DNA of 64,000 bases from Ethanoligenens harbinense YUAN-3 (GCF_000178115.2 NC_014828.1:1457310-1521309), one strand, 5' to 3'; positions 9,141 to 18,648 are shown, numbered from the stretch's first letter. The notes: generated from the letters alone by a model not told the origin. A program made the numbers and translations.

Positions 9141-9998
9141 ATGGCCATTGTGATCGTAACGGGGGTTTCGGGGGCAGGCAAATCGCGGGCCGTCAATGCG
9201 CTGGAGGATATCGGGTTTTACTGCGTGGATAACATGCCGCCCGCGCTCATCCCGAAATTTGCGGAGCTTTGTCTGCAGACGAACGGGAAAATTCAGAACA
9301 TGGCAATCGTGACCGATGTGCGCGGCGGCACGTTGTTCAACAGCCTGTTCAGCGACCTGGAGGAACTGCGCAAGCAAGGAGGGGATTATAAGATCCTGTT
9401 CTTAGACGCGGACGACGCGGTGCTGATGCGACGGTTCAAGGAGACCCGCCGTCTGCACCCGCTCTCCAAACCGGGCAGCACCATCCAGGAGGCACTTTCA
9501 GCCGAGCGGGAGATCCTGCGCCCCGCGAGGGAACGGGCGGATTATATCATCGACACCAGCAACCTTTCACCTGCTCAGTTGAAGCAGCGGCTCACCGTCC
9601 TTTTCCTGGGCGACAAGAAGACGGGGCTGGTAGTCAACTGCATGTCGTTCGGCTTCAAATACGGCCCGGCGACCGAGGGCGATCTGGTGTTCGACGTGCG
9701 CTGTTTCCCTAATCCGTTTTATGTGGATACGCTCAAGAACCTGACCGGTCTGGACGCAGCCGTTAAGGATTTTGTTTTTTCATCGGATGCGACCTGCCAG
9801 TTTCTGGTCAAGCTGTTCGATATGATTGACTTTTTGCTGCCCCATTATATCGAGGAGGGCAAAAGCCAACTTGTCGTCGCCATCGGATGCACGGGCGGCA
9901 AGCATCGCTCGGTGGCCATCGCGGAAGCGCTCTACCGGCATCTATTGGAAAAGGGTGTACGCGCTGCTGTCAACCACCGCGATATCCAGAAAAACTAA
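9141..9998 (+). CDS. rapZ: RapZ/YvcJ family nucleotide-binding protein
   Basis: 285 residues. Walker A GVSGAGKS lies at 8-15, followed by the family segment ALEDIGFYCVDNMPP. The C-terminal half contains GCTGGKHRSV, typical of RapZ. In E. coli RapZ is an RNase E adaptor; in Bacillus YvcJ binds nucleotides and has a less defined role. A strong GGAGGAGGGG precedes ATG 9141. It sits in the usual murB-rapZ-whiA neighbourhood. Confidence 0.95.
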   Translation: MAIVIVTGVSGAGKSRAVNALEDIGFYCVDNMPPALIPKFAELCLQTNGKIQNMAIVTDVRGGTLFNSLFSDLEELRKQGGDYKILFLDADDAVLMRRFKETRRLHPLSKPGSTIQEALSAEREILRPARERADYIIDTSNLSPAQLKQRLTVLFLGDKKTGLVVNCMSFGFKYGPATEGDLVFDVRCFPNPFYVDTLKNLTGLDAAVKDFVFSSDATCQFLVKLFDMIDFLLPHYIEEGKSQLVVAIGCTGGKHRSVAIAEALYRHLLEKGVRAAVNHRDIQKN

Positions 9999-10042
9999 AC
10001 GGATCGTGCATGGAAATATGGCAGATACAGGGTGGAAAAAGG

Positions 10043-10945
10043 TTGTCCTACGCGCATGATGTGAAAATGGAACTTTGCGATCAGGTTCCGCAGGATGAGA
10101 ACGGGCGGCGCGCGCAGGCCTATGGTCTGCTGCTGTTCGGGCGGCATTTCGGGCCAAAAGGGATCTCGCTGCGTACCGAGCACGCATGTGTGGCGAAATG
10201 CTGCGCTTCGTTGCTAGGTGCGCTGTTTTCCGTGCATCCGGTTCAGCAGATGCGTGCGCGGGCAGACGGTAGGGCGTATATGGAACTTTCCGTGCAGCCT
10301 CCGGCCAAAGCCGTGGAGATGTTTGTTTCCTTCGGATACGACGTGCATACGGTTAGTTTGCGCATCAACCGCGCCAACATCGAAACCGAGGAGAATGTGC
10401 GCGATTTTCTGCGCGGTGCGTTTCTCTCCTGTGGCTCGGTGGTGGACCCTGAAAAAGATTACCATCTCGAATTTGTGACGTCCCACCTCAATCTGGGCAA
10501 GGACCTCACCTGCCTGCTCGAGGAACAGGGGTTTGAACCCAAAAATATCTGGCGCGGCGGAAAATTCATCGTGTATTTCAAGGATAGCGGGCAGATCGAG
10601 GATATCCTCACCTATATGGGCGCTGTCCGACAGTCGTTGGAACTGATGAACATCAAGGTCTATAAGGATCTGCGCAACAAGGCCAACCGCGTGACCAACT
10701 GCGAGACCGCCAATATCGACAAGACGGTGAACGCCGCGGCCGCACAGGTGGCGGCCATCAAAAAACTGATGGAGACGCACGGCTATGAGCAGTTGCCGGA
10801 GGAACTGCGCGAAATGGCGCGCCTGCGGCTGGCACACCCGGATATGTCACTGCGGGAACTGGGTACGCTGCTTGAACAGCCGCTCAGCCGGTCGGGAGTC
10901 AACCATCGGCTGCGGAAGATCGTGGAATTCGCAAACAATCGGTAG
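10043..10945 (+). CDS. whiA: DNA-binding protein WhiA
   Basis: A TTG start at 10043, 7 nt after GGGTGG, gives a 300-residue protein beginning MSYAHDVKMEL, which matches the typical WhiA start. The LAGLIDADG-like N-terminal domain is followed by a C-terminal helix-turn-helix with PDMSLRELGTLL and SGVNHRLRKI. Earlier in-frame starts would add a non-homologous tail. WhiA affects division and chromosome organisation in Gram-positives. The usual partner yvcK (gluconeogenesis factor), normally between rapZ and whiA, is absent: only 44 nt separate the two here. Confidence 0.93.
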   Translation: MSYAHDVKMELCDQVPQDENGRRAQAYGLLLFGRHFGPKGISLRTEHACVAKCCASLLGALFSVHPVQQMRARADGRAYMELSVQPPAKAVEMFVSFGYDVHTVSLRINRANIETEENVRDFLRGAFLSCGSVVDPEKDYHLEFVTSHLNLGKDLTCLLEEQGFEPKNIWRGGKFIVYFKDSGQIEDILTYMGAVRQSLELMNIKVYKDLRNKANRVTNCETANIDKTVNAAAAQVAAIKKLMETHGYEQLPEELREMARLRLAHPDMSLRELGTLLEQPLSRSGVNHRLRKIVEFANNR

Positions 10946-11025
10946 GAAACAGCCGCCGGTGATGTGGAGCCTTCAGGCACCGCATTGCGCGGCGGTTATG
11001 GATATCATGGCGGAAGGAACGGTCA

Positions 11026-14000
11026 ATGTCCGGTTTTGTTCATCTGCATCTGCACAGCGAATACAGTCTGCTGGACGGCGCCTGCCGCATCGGCGACATT
11101 CCCGCACGCGCCAAAGAGCTGGGGCAGGCGGCTGCGGCCATCACCGACCACGGCGTGATGTACGGCGTCATGGATTTCTACAAGGCCGCCCGCAAAGCGG
11201 GCGTTAAGCCGATCATCGGCTGCGAGGTCTATACGGCGGCGCGCACCCGGCACGACAAGCAGTATCACCCGGATGCATCGCATGGGCACCTGGTGCTGCT
11301 TTGCGAAAACATGCAGGGTTACCGCAACCTCATCCGGCTGGTCTCGCAGGCGTTCATTGACGGCTTTTACGGCAAACCGCGGGTGGATTGGGATCTGCTC
11401 ACCCAATACCATGAGGGGCTCATCGCCCTTTCGGCCTGCCTCTCGGGCGAGGTGCCGAAACTCTTGCTGGCGGGCAACGAGGCGGGCGCGCGCGCAAAGG
11501 TGGAAGCCTATGCCGCGTTGTTTGGCGAGGATCACTTTTATCTGGAATTGCAGGATCACGGCATGCCCGAGCAGCAGCGGGTGAACGCGGGCCTGCTGGA
11601 AATCGCGCGCGTGTCCGGCCTGCCGCTGGTGGCAACCAACGACGCGCATTATCTGCGCAAAGAGGATGCTTATCTTCAGAAAATGTTGCTCTGCATCCAG
11701 ACCAACCGCACGGTGGACGAACCGGGTGTGGGATTTCCGACGGATGAATTCTATATGAAGTCTGAGGAGGAAATGCGCGCGCTGTTCCCGCAGGTGCCGG
11801 AAGCGTGCGACAATACCGTCGCCATTGCCAAGCGGTGCAATGTGGAGTTCACGTTCGGCAAGACCATCCTGCCGCATTTCGAGGTGCCGGGCGGGCAGGA
11901 GCACGGTGCCTATCTGCGCGGCATGGCCGAGCGTGGACTGGCCGATAGATACGGCCCGCAGCCGGATGACACCGTGAAGGAACGGCTGGATTACGAACTG
12001 GATGTCATCACGCGCATGGGATATGTGGACTATTACCTCATTGTCCACGATTTCATCCGTCATGCCAAAGAGGCCGGCATTCCGGTGGGGCCGGGGCGCG
12101 GTTCGGGGGCAGGCAGTCTGGTGGCGTATTGCGTCGGCATCACGGGCATCGACCCCATGCGCTACCACCTGCTGTTTGAGCGCTTCCTGAATCCCGAGCG
12201 CATCAGCATGCCGGATTTTGACATTGATTTTTGCTATGAGCGGCGGCAGGAGGTCATTGATTACGTTGTGCGGAAATACGGCTCCGACCATGTGGCGCAG
12301 ATCATCACGTTCGGCACAATGGCGGCCCGCGCTGCTATCCGCGATGTGGGCCGCGCGATGGGGGTACCCTATGCCGAGGTAGACCGCACGGCCAAAATGG
12401 TGCCGGCCGAGCTGGGTATGACCATCGCAAAAGCGCTGGAACATTCCGAGGATCTGCGTACCCGGTATGATGCCGATGAAACCGTGCGTCGGCTGCTCGA
12501 CACCGCCAAAGGCTTGGAGGGCATGCCCCGCCACGCCTCCACCCATGCGGCGGGCGTGGTCATCACGCGCGACCCGGTAGACAGCTATGTGCCGCTGCAA
12601 AAAAACGACGAGTCTATCGTTACCCAGTTCACCATGACCACGCTGGAAGAACTGGGCCTACTTAAGATGGATTTCCTGGGCCTGCGCACGCTCACCGTCA
12701 TCCGCTATGCGGAAAACCGCATCCGCGAACAGTATGTGCCGGATTTCTCCATCGAGCAGATTGCGCTGAACGACCATGCTGTCTACGACATGCTCGGGTC
12801 AGGGAACACCGAGGGGGTGTTCCAGTTTGAATCGCCGGGCATGCGGCACACCATTATGGAACTGGGCCCGGAGCACATGGAAGACCTCATCGCGGTCATC
12901 TCCCTGTTCCGTCCCGGCCCGATGGAATCCATTCCACGCTATATCGAGAACCGCCACCATCCTGAAAAGGTCGCCTACCGGCATCCGCTTCTGAAGGATA
13001 TCCTCGATGTCACCTACGGATGCATTGTCTACCAGGAGCAGGTGATGGAGATTGTGCGCAAACTGGGCGGCTATTCCTACGGGCGGGCCGACTTGGTGCG
13101 GCGCGCCATGGCCAAGAAAAAAGCGGCTGTCATGCAGCAGGAGCGAGATCACTTTATTCACGGCCTGCGGCGGGAAGACGGTACGTTCGAGTGTGTGGGT
13201 GCGGTGCGCAACGGCGTGGACGAATCGACTGCCAACGCAATCTTTGACGAGATGAGCAGTTTTGCATCCTATGCGTTCAACAAGTCTCACGCCGCGGCCT
13301 ACGCGCTCGTGTCCTACCAGACAGCGTATCTCAAATGCCATTATCCAAAGGAATATTTCGCGGCGCTGCTCACCAGCGTGCTGGAAAACTCGGCGAAAGT
13401 GTCGGAATACATCAACGAATGCGTGCGGCTGCACATCGGCATTCTGCCGCCGGATGTGAATGAAAGCATGAACGGTTTCACCGTCAGCGGAAATAACATC
13501 CGATTTGGACTGGACGCGGTCAAGAACCTCGGGCGGGGGTTTATCCGGTCGCTGGTGCGGGAGCGGGCGGAAAACGGCCCGTTCGCATCTTTCCGTGACT
13601 TTGTCCGCCGGGCGCTACCGTATGATCTCAACCGCCGGATGCTCGAAAGTCTCATCAAATGCGGCGCGTTCGACAGCCTGCATTATAAACGCCGCCAACT
13701 GATGCTTGGCTACGAAGCCCTGCTGGCACAGGAAGAGACCACGCGCAAAAACAACCTTTCCGGGCAGGTGAGCCTGTTCGGCACGCCCGCCGCTCCCACG
13801 GACAAACAGGAAAACTTGAAAGATGCAGAGGAATTTGCGCCCCGTGAGCGTTTGGCATATGAAAAAGAAGTGCTCGGGTTTTATCTCACCGGACACCCTG
13901 TGGAACGGTATCGCGCGGCCATCCGCAGGCTGAAGCTTCCGTCGGTCGGTACAATTCTGGAACATGAGGAGCACATATCGAACGATGCGGATGGCACGTC

Positions 14001-14550
14001 CGTTTCGCTGGCGGGCATTGTGCAGTCTAAACAAACCAAGATTACCAAAAACAATGAGACAATGGCTTTTTGCACGCTTGACGACGGCAGCGGGACCATC
14101 GAACTCATCGTGTTCCCCCGGGTGCTGGAACAGTTCCGGCCGCTGTTTGAGCCGGACAGCGCCGTTATTGTGTCCGGGCGGGTCAGCATCCGCGAGGACG
14201 AGCCGCCGAAGCTGCTGTGCAATCGGGCCGAGCCGCTTGTACGGAACCAAACGGGGGAGGACACAGGTGTGGGAGCAACGAAAAACGAACGGCATGGCCT
14301 GTTTCTGCGTGTGCCTTCGCAGACCAGCAAGCTGTTCCGACGCGCGGAGAACGTGATGGCCGTGTTTGACGGCACATTCCCGCTGTACGTTTATTTTGAA
14401 GACAAACACAAGCTTACGCTTGCGCCCCAAAAGCTTTGGGTAAGCGTCAACGATGTGCTTCTTGACGAACTCAGGGAGATTTTGGGGGAAGAAAATGTGC
14501 GCCTGTGCCCTGAAAATGGTTGCGAAACGGCCGCCAATGGTTTATCATAA
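11026..14550 (+). CDS. dnaE: DNA polymerase III alpha subunit, DnaE type
   Basis: 1174 residues. An N-terminal PHP domain (HLHLHSEYSLLDGA, ITDHG) comes first. The polymerase core has GPGRGSGAGSLVAY (about 357) and the catalytic aspartates in PDFDIDF (about 397). A helix-hairpin-helix region and then an OB fold follow (VSLAGIVQSKQTKI; LDDGSGTIELIVFP, about 1020). There is no PolC-type exonuclease insertion, so it is the DnaE replicase subunit. AAGGAA lies before ATG 11026. The ORF is complete and of normal length. Confidence 0.97.
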   Translation: MSGFVHLHLHSEYSLLDGACRIGDIPARAKELGQAAAAITDHGVMYGVMDFYKAARKAGVKPIIGCEVYTAARTRHDKQYHPDASHGHLVLLCENMQGYRNLIRLVSQAFIDGFYGKPRVDWDLLTQYHEGLIALSACLSGEVPKLLLAGNEAGARAKVEAYAALFGEDHFYLELQDHGMPEQQRVNAGLLEIARVSGLPLVATNDAHYLRKEDAYLQKMLLCIQTNRTVDEPGVGFPTDEFYMKSEEEMRALFPQVPEACDNTVAIAKRCNVEFTFGKTILPHFEVPGGQEHGAYLRGMAERGLADRYGPQPDDTVKERLDYELDVITRMGYVDYYLIVHDFIRHAKEAGIPVGPGRGSGAGSLVAYCVGITGIDPMRYHLLFERFLNPERISMPDFDIDFCYERRQEVIDYVVRKYGSDHVAQIITFGTMAARAAIRDVGRAMGVPYAEVDRTAKMVPAELGMTIAKALEHSEDLRTRYDADETVRRLLDTAKGLEGMPRHASTHAAGVVITRDPVDSYVPLQKNDESIVTQFTMTTLEELGLLKMDFLGLRTLTVIRYAENRIREQYVPDFSIEQIALNDHAVYDMLGSGNTEGVFQFESPGMRHTIMELGPEHMEDLIAVISLFRPGPMESIPRYIENRHHPEKVAYRHPLLKDILDVTYGCIVYQEQVMEIVRKLGGYSYGRADLVRRAMAKKKAAVMQQERDHFIHGLRREDGTFECVGAVRNGVDESTANAIFDEMSSFASYAFNKSHAAAYALVSYQTAYLKCHYPKEYFAALLTSVLENSAKVSEYINECVRLHIGILPPDVNESMNGFTVSGNNIRFGLDAVKNLGRGFIRSLVRERAENGPFASFRDFVRRALPYDLNRRMLESLIKCGAFDSLHYKRRQLMLGYEALLAQEETTRKNNLSGQVSLFGTPAAPTDKQENLKDAEEFAPRERLAYEKEVLGFYLTGHPVERYRAAIRRLKLPSVGTILEHEEHISNDADGTSVSLAGIVQSKQTKITKNNETMAFCTLDDGSGTIELIVFPRVLEQFRPLFEPDSAVIVSGRVSIREDEPPKLLCNRAEPLVRNQTGEDTGVGATKNERHGLFLRVPSQTSKLFRRAENVMAVFDGTFPLYVYFEDKHKLTLAPQKLWVSVNDVLLDELREILGEENVRLCPENGCETAANGLS

Positions 14551-14667
14551 ACCTATATTGGGTATTCATGCGCTTACAAGCGGTATTTTTCCAATGGTTT
14601 CTGAGAGGCAGATCGGGCAAAATACCAGTGCTGTTGCATGGTGTCGCCTGAATCGGAGGGTATTTGG

Positions 14668-14859
14668 ATGTGGACTGTGATATACATGGCTCAAACGAAG
14701 GAGTCTGTATTAAAAGTTCAAGAGCTGCTGTCTGCGGCAAATTTGGCCGTTCGTGTCCGGCCGGTGGGCGGCGGCGCGGAAGACGGGTATTTTGAAATCC
14801 TGGTTCCGGAAACCGAGGCGCAGCTTGCACATACGATTTTAATCAAAAACGGGTATTGA
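14668..14859 (+). CDS. small conserved-type protein between dnaE and pfkA
   Basis: 63 residues starting at ATG 14668, 7 nt after GGAGGG. The sequence begins MWTVIYMAQTKES and forms what looks like a beta-alpha-beta unit ending in ILIKNGY. It resembles small DUF2007-type putative signal proteins in pattern (residues scanning helix, two strands), but I cannot assign it firmly. Its stop overlaps the pfkA promoter -35. Function unknown. Confidence 0.7.
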   Translation: MWTVIYMAQTKESVLKVQELLSAANLAVRVRPVGGGAEDGYFEILVPETEAQLAHTILIKNGY

Positions 14860-14883
14860 CACGGGTTCGAATGCCTGTATAAT
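14856..14883 (+). promoter_or_regulatory. promoter of pfkA
   Basis: TTGACA (14856-14861), 16-bp spacer, TATAAT (14878-14883), overlapping the stop of the small ORF. The predicted leader is about 70 nt. Confidence 0.8.
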
Positions 14884-14961
14884 AAATGTGGCATGTCCAA
14901 TACCAGAACAGTTGTTTATCACTTGCGGCGGTGCCGTATATGAATAGGGGGTTTCTGTAGA

Positions 14962-15936
14962 ATGGCAGACTTGAATAAGACGATTGGCGTATTGACGAGC
15001 GGCGGGGATTCGCCTGGCATGAATGCGGCCATCCGCGCCGTTGTGCGTACGGGCATAGCGAAAGGCCTGCATGTGGTCGGCATCAAGCGCGGGTATAACG
15101 GCCTGATCACCGGCGACCTGCTCGATATGGATTTGCGTAGCGTATCCGATATCATCCATCGCGGCGGCACGGTATTGTATACCGCCCGCAGCCCGGAATT
15201 CAAGACCGAAGAAGGCATGCAGAAAGCCATCAAGGTCTGCAAAGAGCACAACATCGCCGGTATCGCCGTGATCGGCGGAGACGGTTCGTTCCGCGGCGCG
15301 TCCGACCTTTCCGAACGCGGCATCCCGTGCGTTGGTATCCCCGGCACCATTGATAACGACATTTCTTCCAGCGATTACACCATCGGGTTCGATACATCCG
15401 TTAACACCGCAATGGAAATGGTCGACCGCCTGCGTGACACCACCGAATCACACGACCGCTGTAGTGTGGTGGAAGTGATGGGGCGTCGGGCGGGTTGGAT
15501 CGCGCTGGATACGGCAATCGCCGTGGGTGCCACCGCCGTTCTGGTACCGGAGATCGCGTATGATGTGGAAAAAGAGCTGGTTCCCCGTATCCGTGAGATT
15601 CAGAAGACGGGCAAGAAGCATTACATAATTATTGTGGCCGAAGGCGTCGGCCATACGGCCGAGATTGCAAAATTGGTCGAAGAAAAAACGGGCATCGAAA
15701 CGCGTGCCACGGTTCTTGGCCATGTGCAGCGCGGCGGTTCTCCGACGGTGCGTGACCGTGTGGTCGCTTCACAGATGGGTTATCACGCGGTGGAACTGCT
15801 TGCGGCGGGTATCGGCAACCGGGTCGTTGTCATGAAAGACAGTAAGATCGTGGATTATGATATTTATGAAGCCCTGAAGATGGTCAAGCCGTTCGACAAG
15901 AATCTGTATGACATTTCCAACACCATCAACATCTGA
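14962..15936 (+). CDS. pfkA: ATP-dependent 6-phosphofructokinase
   Basis: 324 residues, the usual bacterial PfkA length. SGGDSPGMNAA (about 12-22) and GGDGSFRGA hold the ATP site. PGTIDNDI carries the catalytic Asp, and VEVMGRRAGWIAL contacts fructose-6-phosphate. It commits glucose carbon to glycolysis in the cytoplasm. It has its own consensus promoter and a terminator directly behind it, so it is probably monocistronic although it follows dnaE. Confidence 0.97.
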   Translation: MADLNKTIGVLTSGGDSPGMNAAIRAVVRTGIAKGLHVVGIKRGYNGLITGDLLDMDLRSVSDIIHRGGTVLYTARSPEFKTEEGMQKAIKVCKEHNIAGIAVIGGDGSFRGASDLSERGIPCVGIPGTIDNDISSSDYTIGFDTSVNTAMEMVDRLRDTTESHDRCSVVEVMGRRAGWIALDTAIAVGATAVLVPEIAYDVEKELVPRIREIQKTGKKHYIIIVAEGVGHTAEIAKLVEEKTGIETRATVLGHVQRGGSPTVRDRVVASQMGYHAVELLAAGIGNRVVVMKDSKIVDYDIYEALKMVKPFDKNLYDISNTINI

Positions 15937-15948
15937 TTTTGGTTTTTG

Positions 15949-15975
15949 ACATCACTCCGCGGGGTGATGTTTTTT
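15949..15975 (+). terminator. intrinsic terminator of pfkA
   Basis: ACATCAC (15949-15955) pairs with GTGATGT (15964-15970), followed by T's to 15975; it is 12 nt after the stop. Confidence 0.85.
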
Positions 15976-16056
15976 ATACCCGAAAACCCATCCATGTGGA
16001 AAAGGTCTGCCATGTCATGTTTTGCGCCCAATTCCAGCATGATCGGGCTTGTAACT

Positions 16057-16085
16057 TTGCAAAAAAAGTATTATCATAATATAGG
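16057..16085 (+). promoter_or_regulatory. probable promoter of the nfnAB-type operon
   Basis: TTGCAA (16057-16062), 17-bp spacer, TATAGG (16080-16085). The -10 is imperfect, and an overlapping CATAAT (16075-16080) is an alternative. Confidence 0.4.
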
Positions 16086-16091
16086 TCTGCA

Positions 16092-16321
16092 ACCCGCAGA
16101 TGCGGCCCTGTATTGTGTAAGAAATTGCATTTGTGCGGTCGGGAAGAGTACGGAGCTCAACGCCGCAGGGCAATATCGGTTTAGCGCTGCCCTTCGAGGG
16201 TGGCGCTAAACCCGTGTATGCCGGCCGCAAAAGGCTTCGTTTAGCACGCTTACAGATTGGACCAGGATATTTAGTTCCACGGGTTTCCATCCTGTATAAA
16301 AAGATTCAGTAGGAGAGTGCC
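16092..16321 (+). promoter_or_regulatory. structured 5' leader of the nfnAB-type operon
   Basis: About 230 nt without a gene. A perfect 10-bp stem, GGTTTAGCGC (16178-16187) with GCGCTAAACC (16203-16212), closes an inner CCC/GGG hairpin. It has no T-run. The segment AAACCCGTG (16208-16216) can instead pair perfectly with CACGGGTTT (16279-16287), 24 nt before the ribosome site, and GTTTAGC (16239-16245) can also pair with GCTAAAC (16205-16211). These pairings exclude one another. No known riboswitch consensus was recognised. Confidence 0.4.
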
Positions 16322-17158
16322 ATGTTTAAAATTGTTTCGAAAAGGGTTTTAAATCCCACCGTTACCTTGATGGAGATTGAAGCGCCTTTTGTCGCCAAAA
16401 AAATCCAGGCCGGTCAGTTTATCATTCTCCGCATCGATGAATATGGCGAGCGCGTGCCGTTCACGGTGGCGGATACGGATGTGGAAAAAGGCACTGTCAC
16501 GATCATTTTCCAGATCGTCGGAAAAACCACAAAAGAACTCAGCCGGCTGAACGCCGGAGATTCTTTAAGGGATTTCGTTGGTCCGCTTGGCAGGCCTACT
16601 GAGCTTGAAGGCGTCAAAAAAGCGGCCGTCATCGGCGGCGGTCTTGGCTGCGCCATCGCCTACCCGCAGGCGAAGCATTTGTTCCAGTCCGGTGCGCATG
16701 TCGATATCATTGCCGGTTTCCGCAGCAAGGATATCGTGATCCTGGAAGACGAAATGAAAGCGGTTTCCAACAGGCTGATCATCTGCACCGACGATGGTTC
16801 CTACGGCAAAAAAGGCTTTGTGACCAACGCGCTGGAAGACGAGATCAAAGCCGGCGCGGATTACGACTGCGTGATTGCCATCGGGCCGCTGCCGATGATG
16901 AAATTTGTTTCGCTGCTCACGAAGAAATACAACATCCGTACGATCGTCAGCCTCAACCCCATCATGATCGATGGGACGGGTATGTGTGGCGGCTGCCGTG
17001 TAACGGTGGGCGGAAAAACCAAATTTGCGTGCGTGGACGGTCCGGACTTCGACGGCCATGAAGTGGATTTTGACGAAGCGATGAAACGTCTTGGCACCTA
17101 TAAGGCAGAAGAGCACGCGGCGCTGGATCACTACTGCAAGCTGAACAATCTGGTGTGA
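16322..17158 (+). CDS. nfnA: NADH-dependent ferredoxin:NADP+ oxidoreductase, small subunit type (NfnA/SudB)
   Basis: 278 residues. The N-terminal FAD-binding ferredoxin-reductase domain has RVPFTVAD. The central NAD(P)-binding part has GGGLGCAIAYPQAK (about 105). The C-terminus carries CGGCRVTVGGKTKFAC, the Cys set of a [2Fe-2S] cluster. Pairing with the next gene is the NfnAB/SudBA arrangement, which moves electrons between NADH, NADPH and ferredoxin by flavin bifurcation. Annotation as dihydroorotate dehydrogenase electron-transfer subunit is common for relatives, but the partner argues for Nfn. AGGAG precedes ATG 16322. Confidence 0.85.
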   Translation: MFKIVSKRVLNPTVTLMEIEAPFVAKKIQAGQFIILRIDEYGERVPFTVADTDVEKGTVTIIFQIVGKTTKELSRLNAGDSLRDFVGPLGRPTELEGVKKAAVIGGGLGCAIAYPQAKHLFQSGAHVDIIAGFRSKDIVILEDEMKAVSNRLIICTDDGSYGKKGFVTNALEDEIKAGADYDCVIAIGPLPMMKFVSLLTKKYNIRTIVSLNPIMIDGTGMCGGCRVTVGGKTKFACVDGPDFDGHEVDFDEAMKRLGTYKAEEHAALDHYCKLNNLV

Positions 17159-17223
17159 TTGCCGGTTGTTGGCTGTCGTTTCCGTTTCAGAGAGAATACT
17201 GCGCGCGGCGCATGGAGGTTATT

Positions 17224-18627
17224 ATGCCGAATATGAATAAAAGCAAGCTGCCCGCTCCCGAGCAGGCGCCTGATGTACGTATAACGAATTTCGAGGAAGT
17301 GACCGGCACCTATACTGCGGAAATGGCGCGGGAAGAAGCTCAGCGCTGCCTGAACTGCAAAAACCGTCCCTGTGTGGAAGGCTGCCCGGTGAATGTCCAG
17401 ATCCCGGAATTCATCAAACTGATTGCCGAGGGTGACGACGAAGGCGCCTATGCCAAGATCAGCGAAACCAACGCATTGCCGGCCGTGTGCGGCCGTGTCT
17501 GCCCGCAGGAAACTCAGTGCGAAGGTAAATGTGTGCGCGGCATCAAGGGCGAGCCGGTCGCCATCGGCCGTCTGGAACGTTACGCGGCGGATACGCACCG
17601 CGCCAAGGGCGGTGCGGCGCCGGCGGTGCCAGCATCCAATGGTCACCGCGTGGCAATCGTCGGTTCCGGCCCTGCGGGCTTGGCCTGTGCCGGTGCGCTG
17701 GCACAGCTCGGCTATGAAGTCACCGTTTACGAGGCGTTCCATACCCCCGGCGGCGTGCTGATGTATGGTATTCCGGAATTCCGTCTTCCTAAGAGCATTG
17801 TGGCGCAGGAAGTGGAAAACCTGACGAAGATGGGCGTGACCATCAACACCAACTCCATCATCGGTCGGCTGTTTACCATTGAGGAGCTCATCAACGAGAT
17901 GGGTTATGAAGCAGTGTTCATCGGTTCCGGCGCGGGCCTGCCCCGTTTTATGGGCATCCCGGGCGAGGGCCTGGTTGGTGTGTATTCCGCCAACGAGTTT
18001 TTGACCCGTGTTAATCTGATGAAGGCATACAAAGAAAACTACGATACGCCGATCAAAAAGTCGCATCGTGTGGCCATCATCGGCGGCGGTAATGTGGCAA
18101 TGGATGCGGCGCGCAGTGCCAAACGCTTGGGTGCTAAAGAAGTGTATATTGTTTATCGCCGCTCCGAACACGAGCTGCCAGCTCGTGCCGAGGAAGTCCA
18201 CCACGCCAAAGAAGAAGGCATCATTTTCAAATTCCTGACTTCTCCGGTGGAAATCCACGGTGATGAGAACGGTATCGTTCGTTCTATCGAATGCGTGGAG
18301 ATGGAACTGGGTGAGCCGGATGCTTCCGGCCGCCGCCGCCCAAAAGCTAAGGAAGGTTCCAATTTCGAAATCCCGCTGGACAGTGTTATTATGGCGATCG
18401 GCACCACGCCCAATCCGCTGATTACCGCCACCACACCGGGCCTTGACGCCAATTCTCACGGCTGCATTGTGGCGGATGAAGACGGCAAAACGACTCATAA
18501 AGCCGTGTATGCGGGCGGCGATGCCGTAACCGGCGCGGCTACGGTCATTCTGGCCATGGGTGCCGGCCGTCAGGCTGCCCATGCGATTGACAAATATATC
18601 AAGAGCAAGGTTGCGGTGGCCAAATAA
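17224..18627 (+). CDS. nfnB: NfnB/SudA-type flavoprotein (GltD-like large subunit)
   Basis: 467 residues from ATG 17224, 5 nt after GGAGG; upstream in-frame starts have no ribosome site. N-terminal Cys clusters (CLNCKNRPCVEGCPVN and CGRVCPQETQCEGKC) bind two [4Fe-4S] centres. GSGPAGLACAGAL is the FAD site (about 146), and GGGNVAMDAAR the NADPH site (about 288). The family includes the small subunit of glutamate synthase, but no gltB lies here, and the preceding NfnA partner favours electron bifurcation. The TAA is followed by a strong terminator. Confidence 0.88.
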   Translation: MPNMNKSKLPAPEQAPDVRITNFEEVTGTYTAEMAREEAQRCLNCKNRPCVEGCPVNVQIPEFIKLIAEGDDEGAYAKISETNALPAVCGRVCPQETQCEGKCVRGIKGEPVAIGRLERYAADTHRAKGGAAPAVPASNGHRVAIVGSGPAGLACAGALAQLGYEVTVYEAFHTPGGVLMYGIPEFRLPKSIVAQEVENLTKMGVTINTNSIIGRLFTIEELINEMGYEAVFIGSGAGLPRFMGIPGEGLVGVYSANEFLTRVNLMKAYKENYDTPIKKSHRVAIIGGGNVAMDAARSAKRLGAKEVYIVYRRSEHELPARAEEVHHAKEEGIIFKFLTSPVEIHGDENGIVRSIECVEMELGEPDASGRRRPKAKEGSNFEIPLDSVIMAIGTTPNPLITATTPGLDANSHGCIVADEDGKTTHKAVYAGGDAVTGAATVILAMGAGRQAAHAIDKYIKSKVAVAK

Positions 18628-18648
18628 CGGCAAACGCAGCGGCATGTC

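Noticed and set aside
14551-14667. Terminator after dnaE
   Set aside because: CGCTTACAAGCG followed by GGTATTTTT leaves only a 2-nt loop, so the stem is not credible.
16141-16216. T-box-like pieces (GGGAAGAGTA and AGGGTGG) in the Nfn leader
   Set aside because: They are only about 50 nt apart, too close for a specifier stem, there is no terminator, and an aminoacyl-tRNA switch makes no sense for a redox operon.
16092-16321. SRP RNA, 6S RNA or a standard riboswitch
   Set aside because: None of the conserved cores (for example GGUCAGG/GGAAGCAG for SRP RNA, or TPP, FMN, SAM, glycine motifs) is present.
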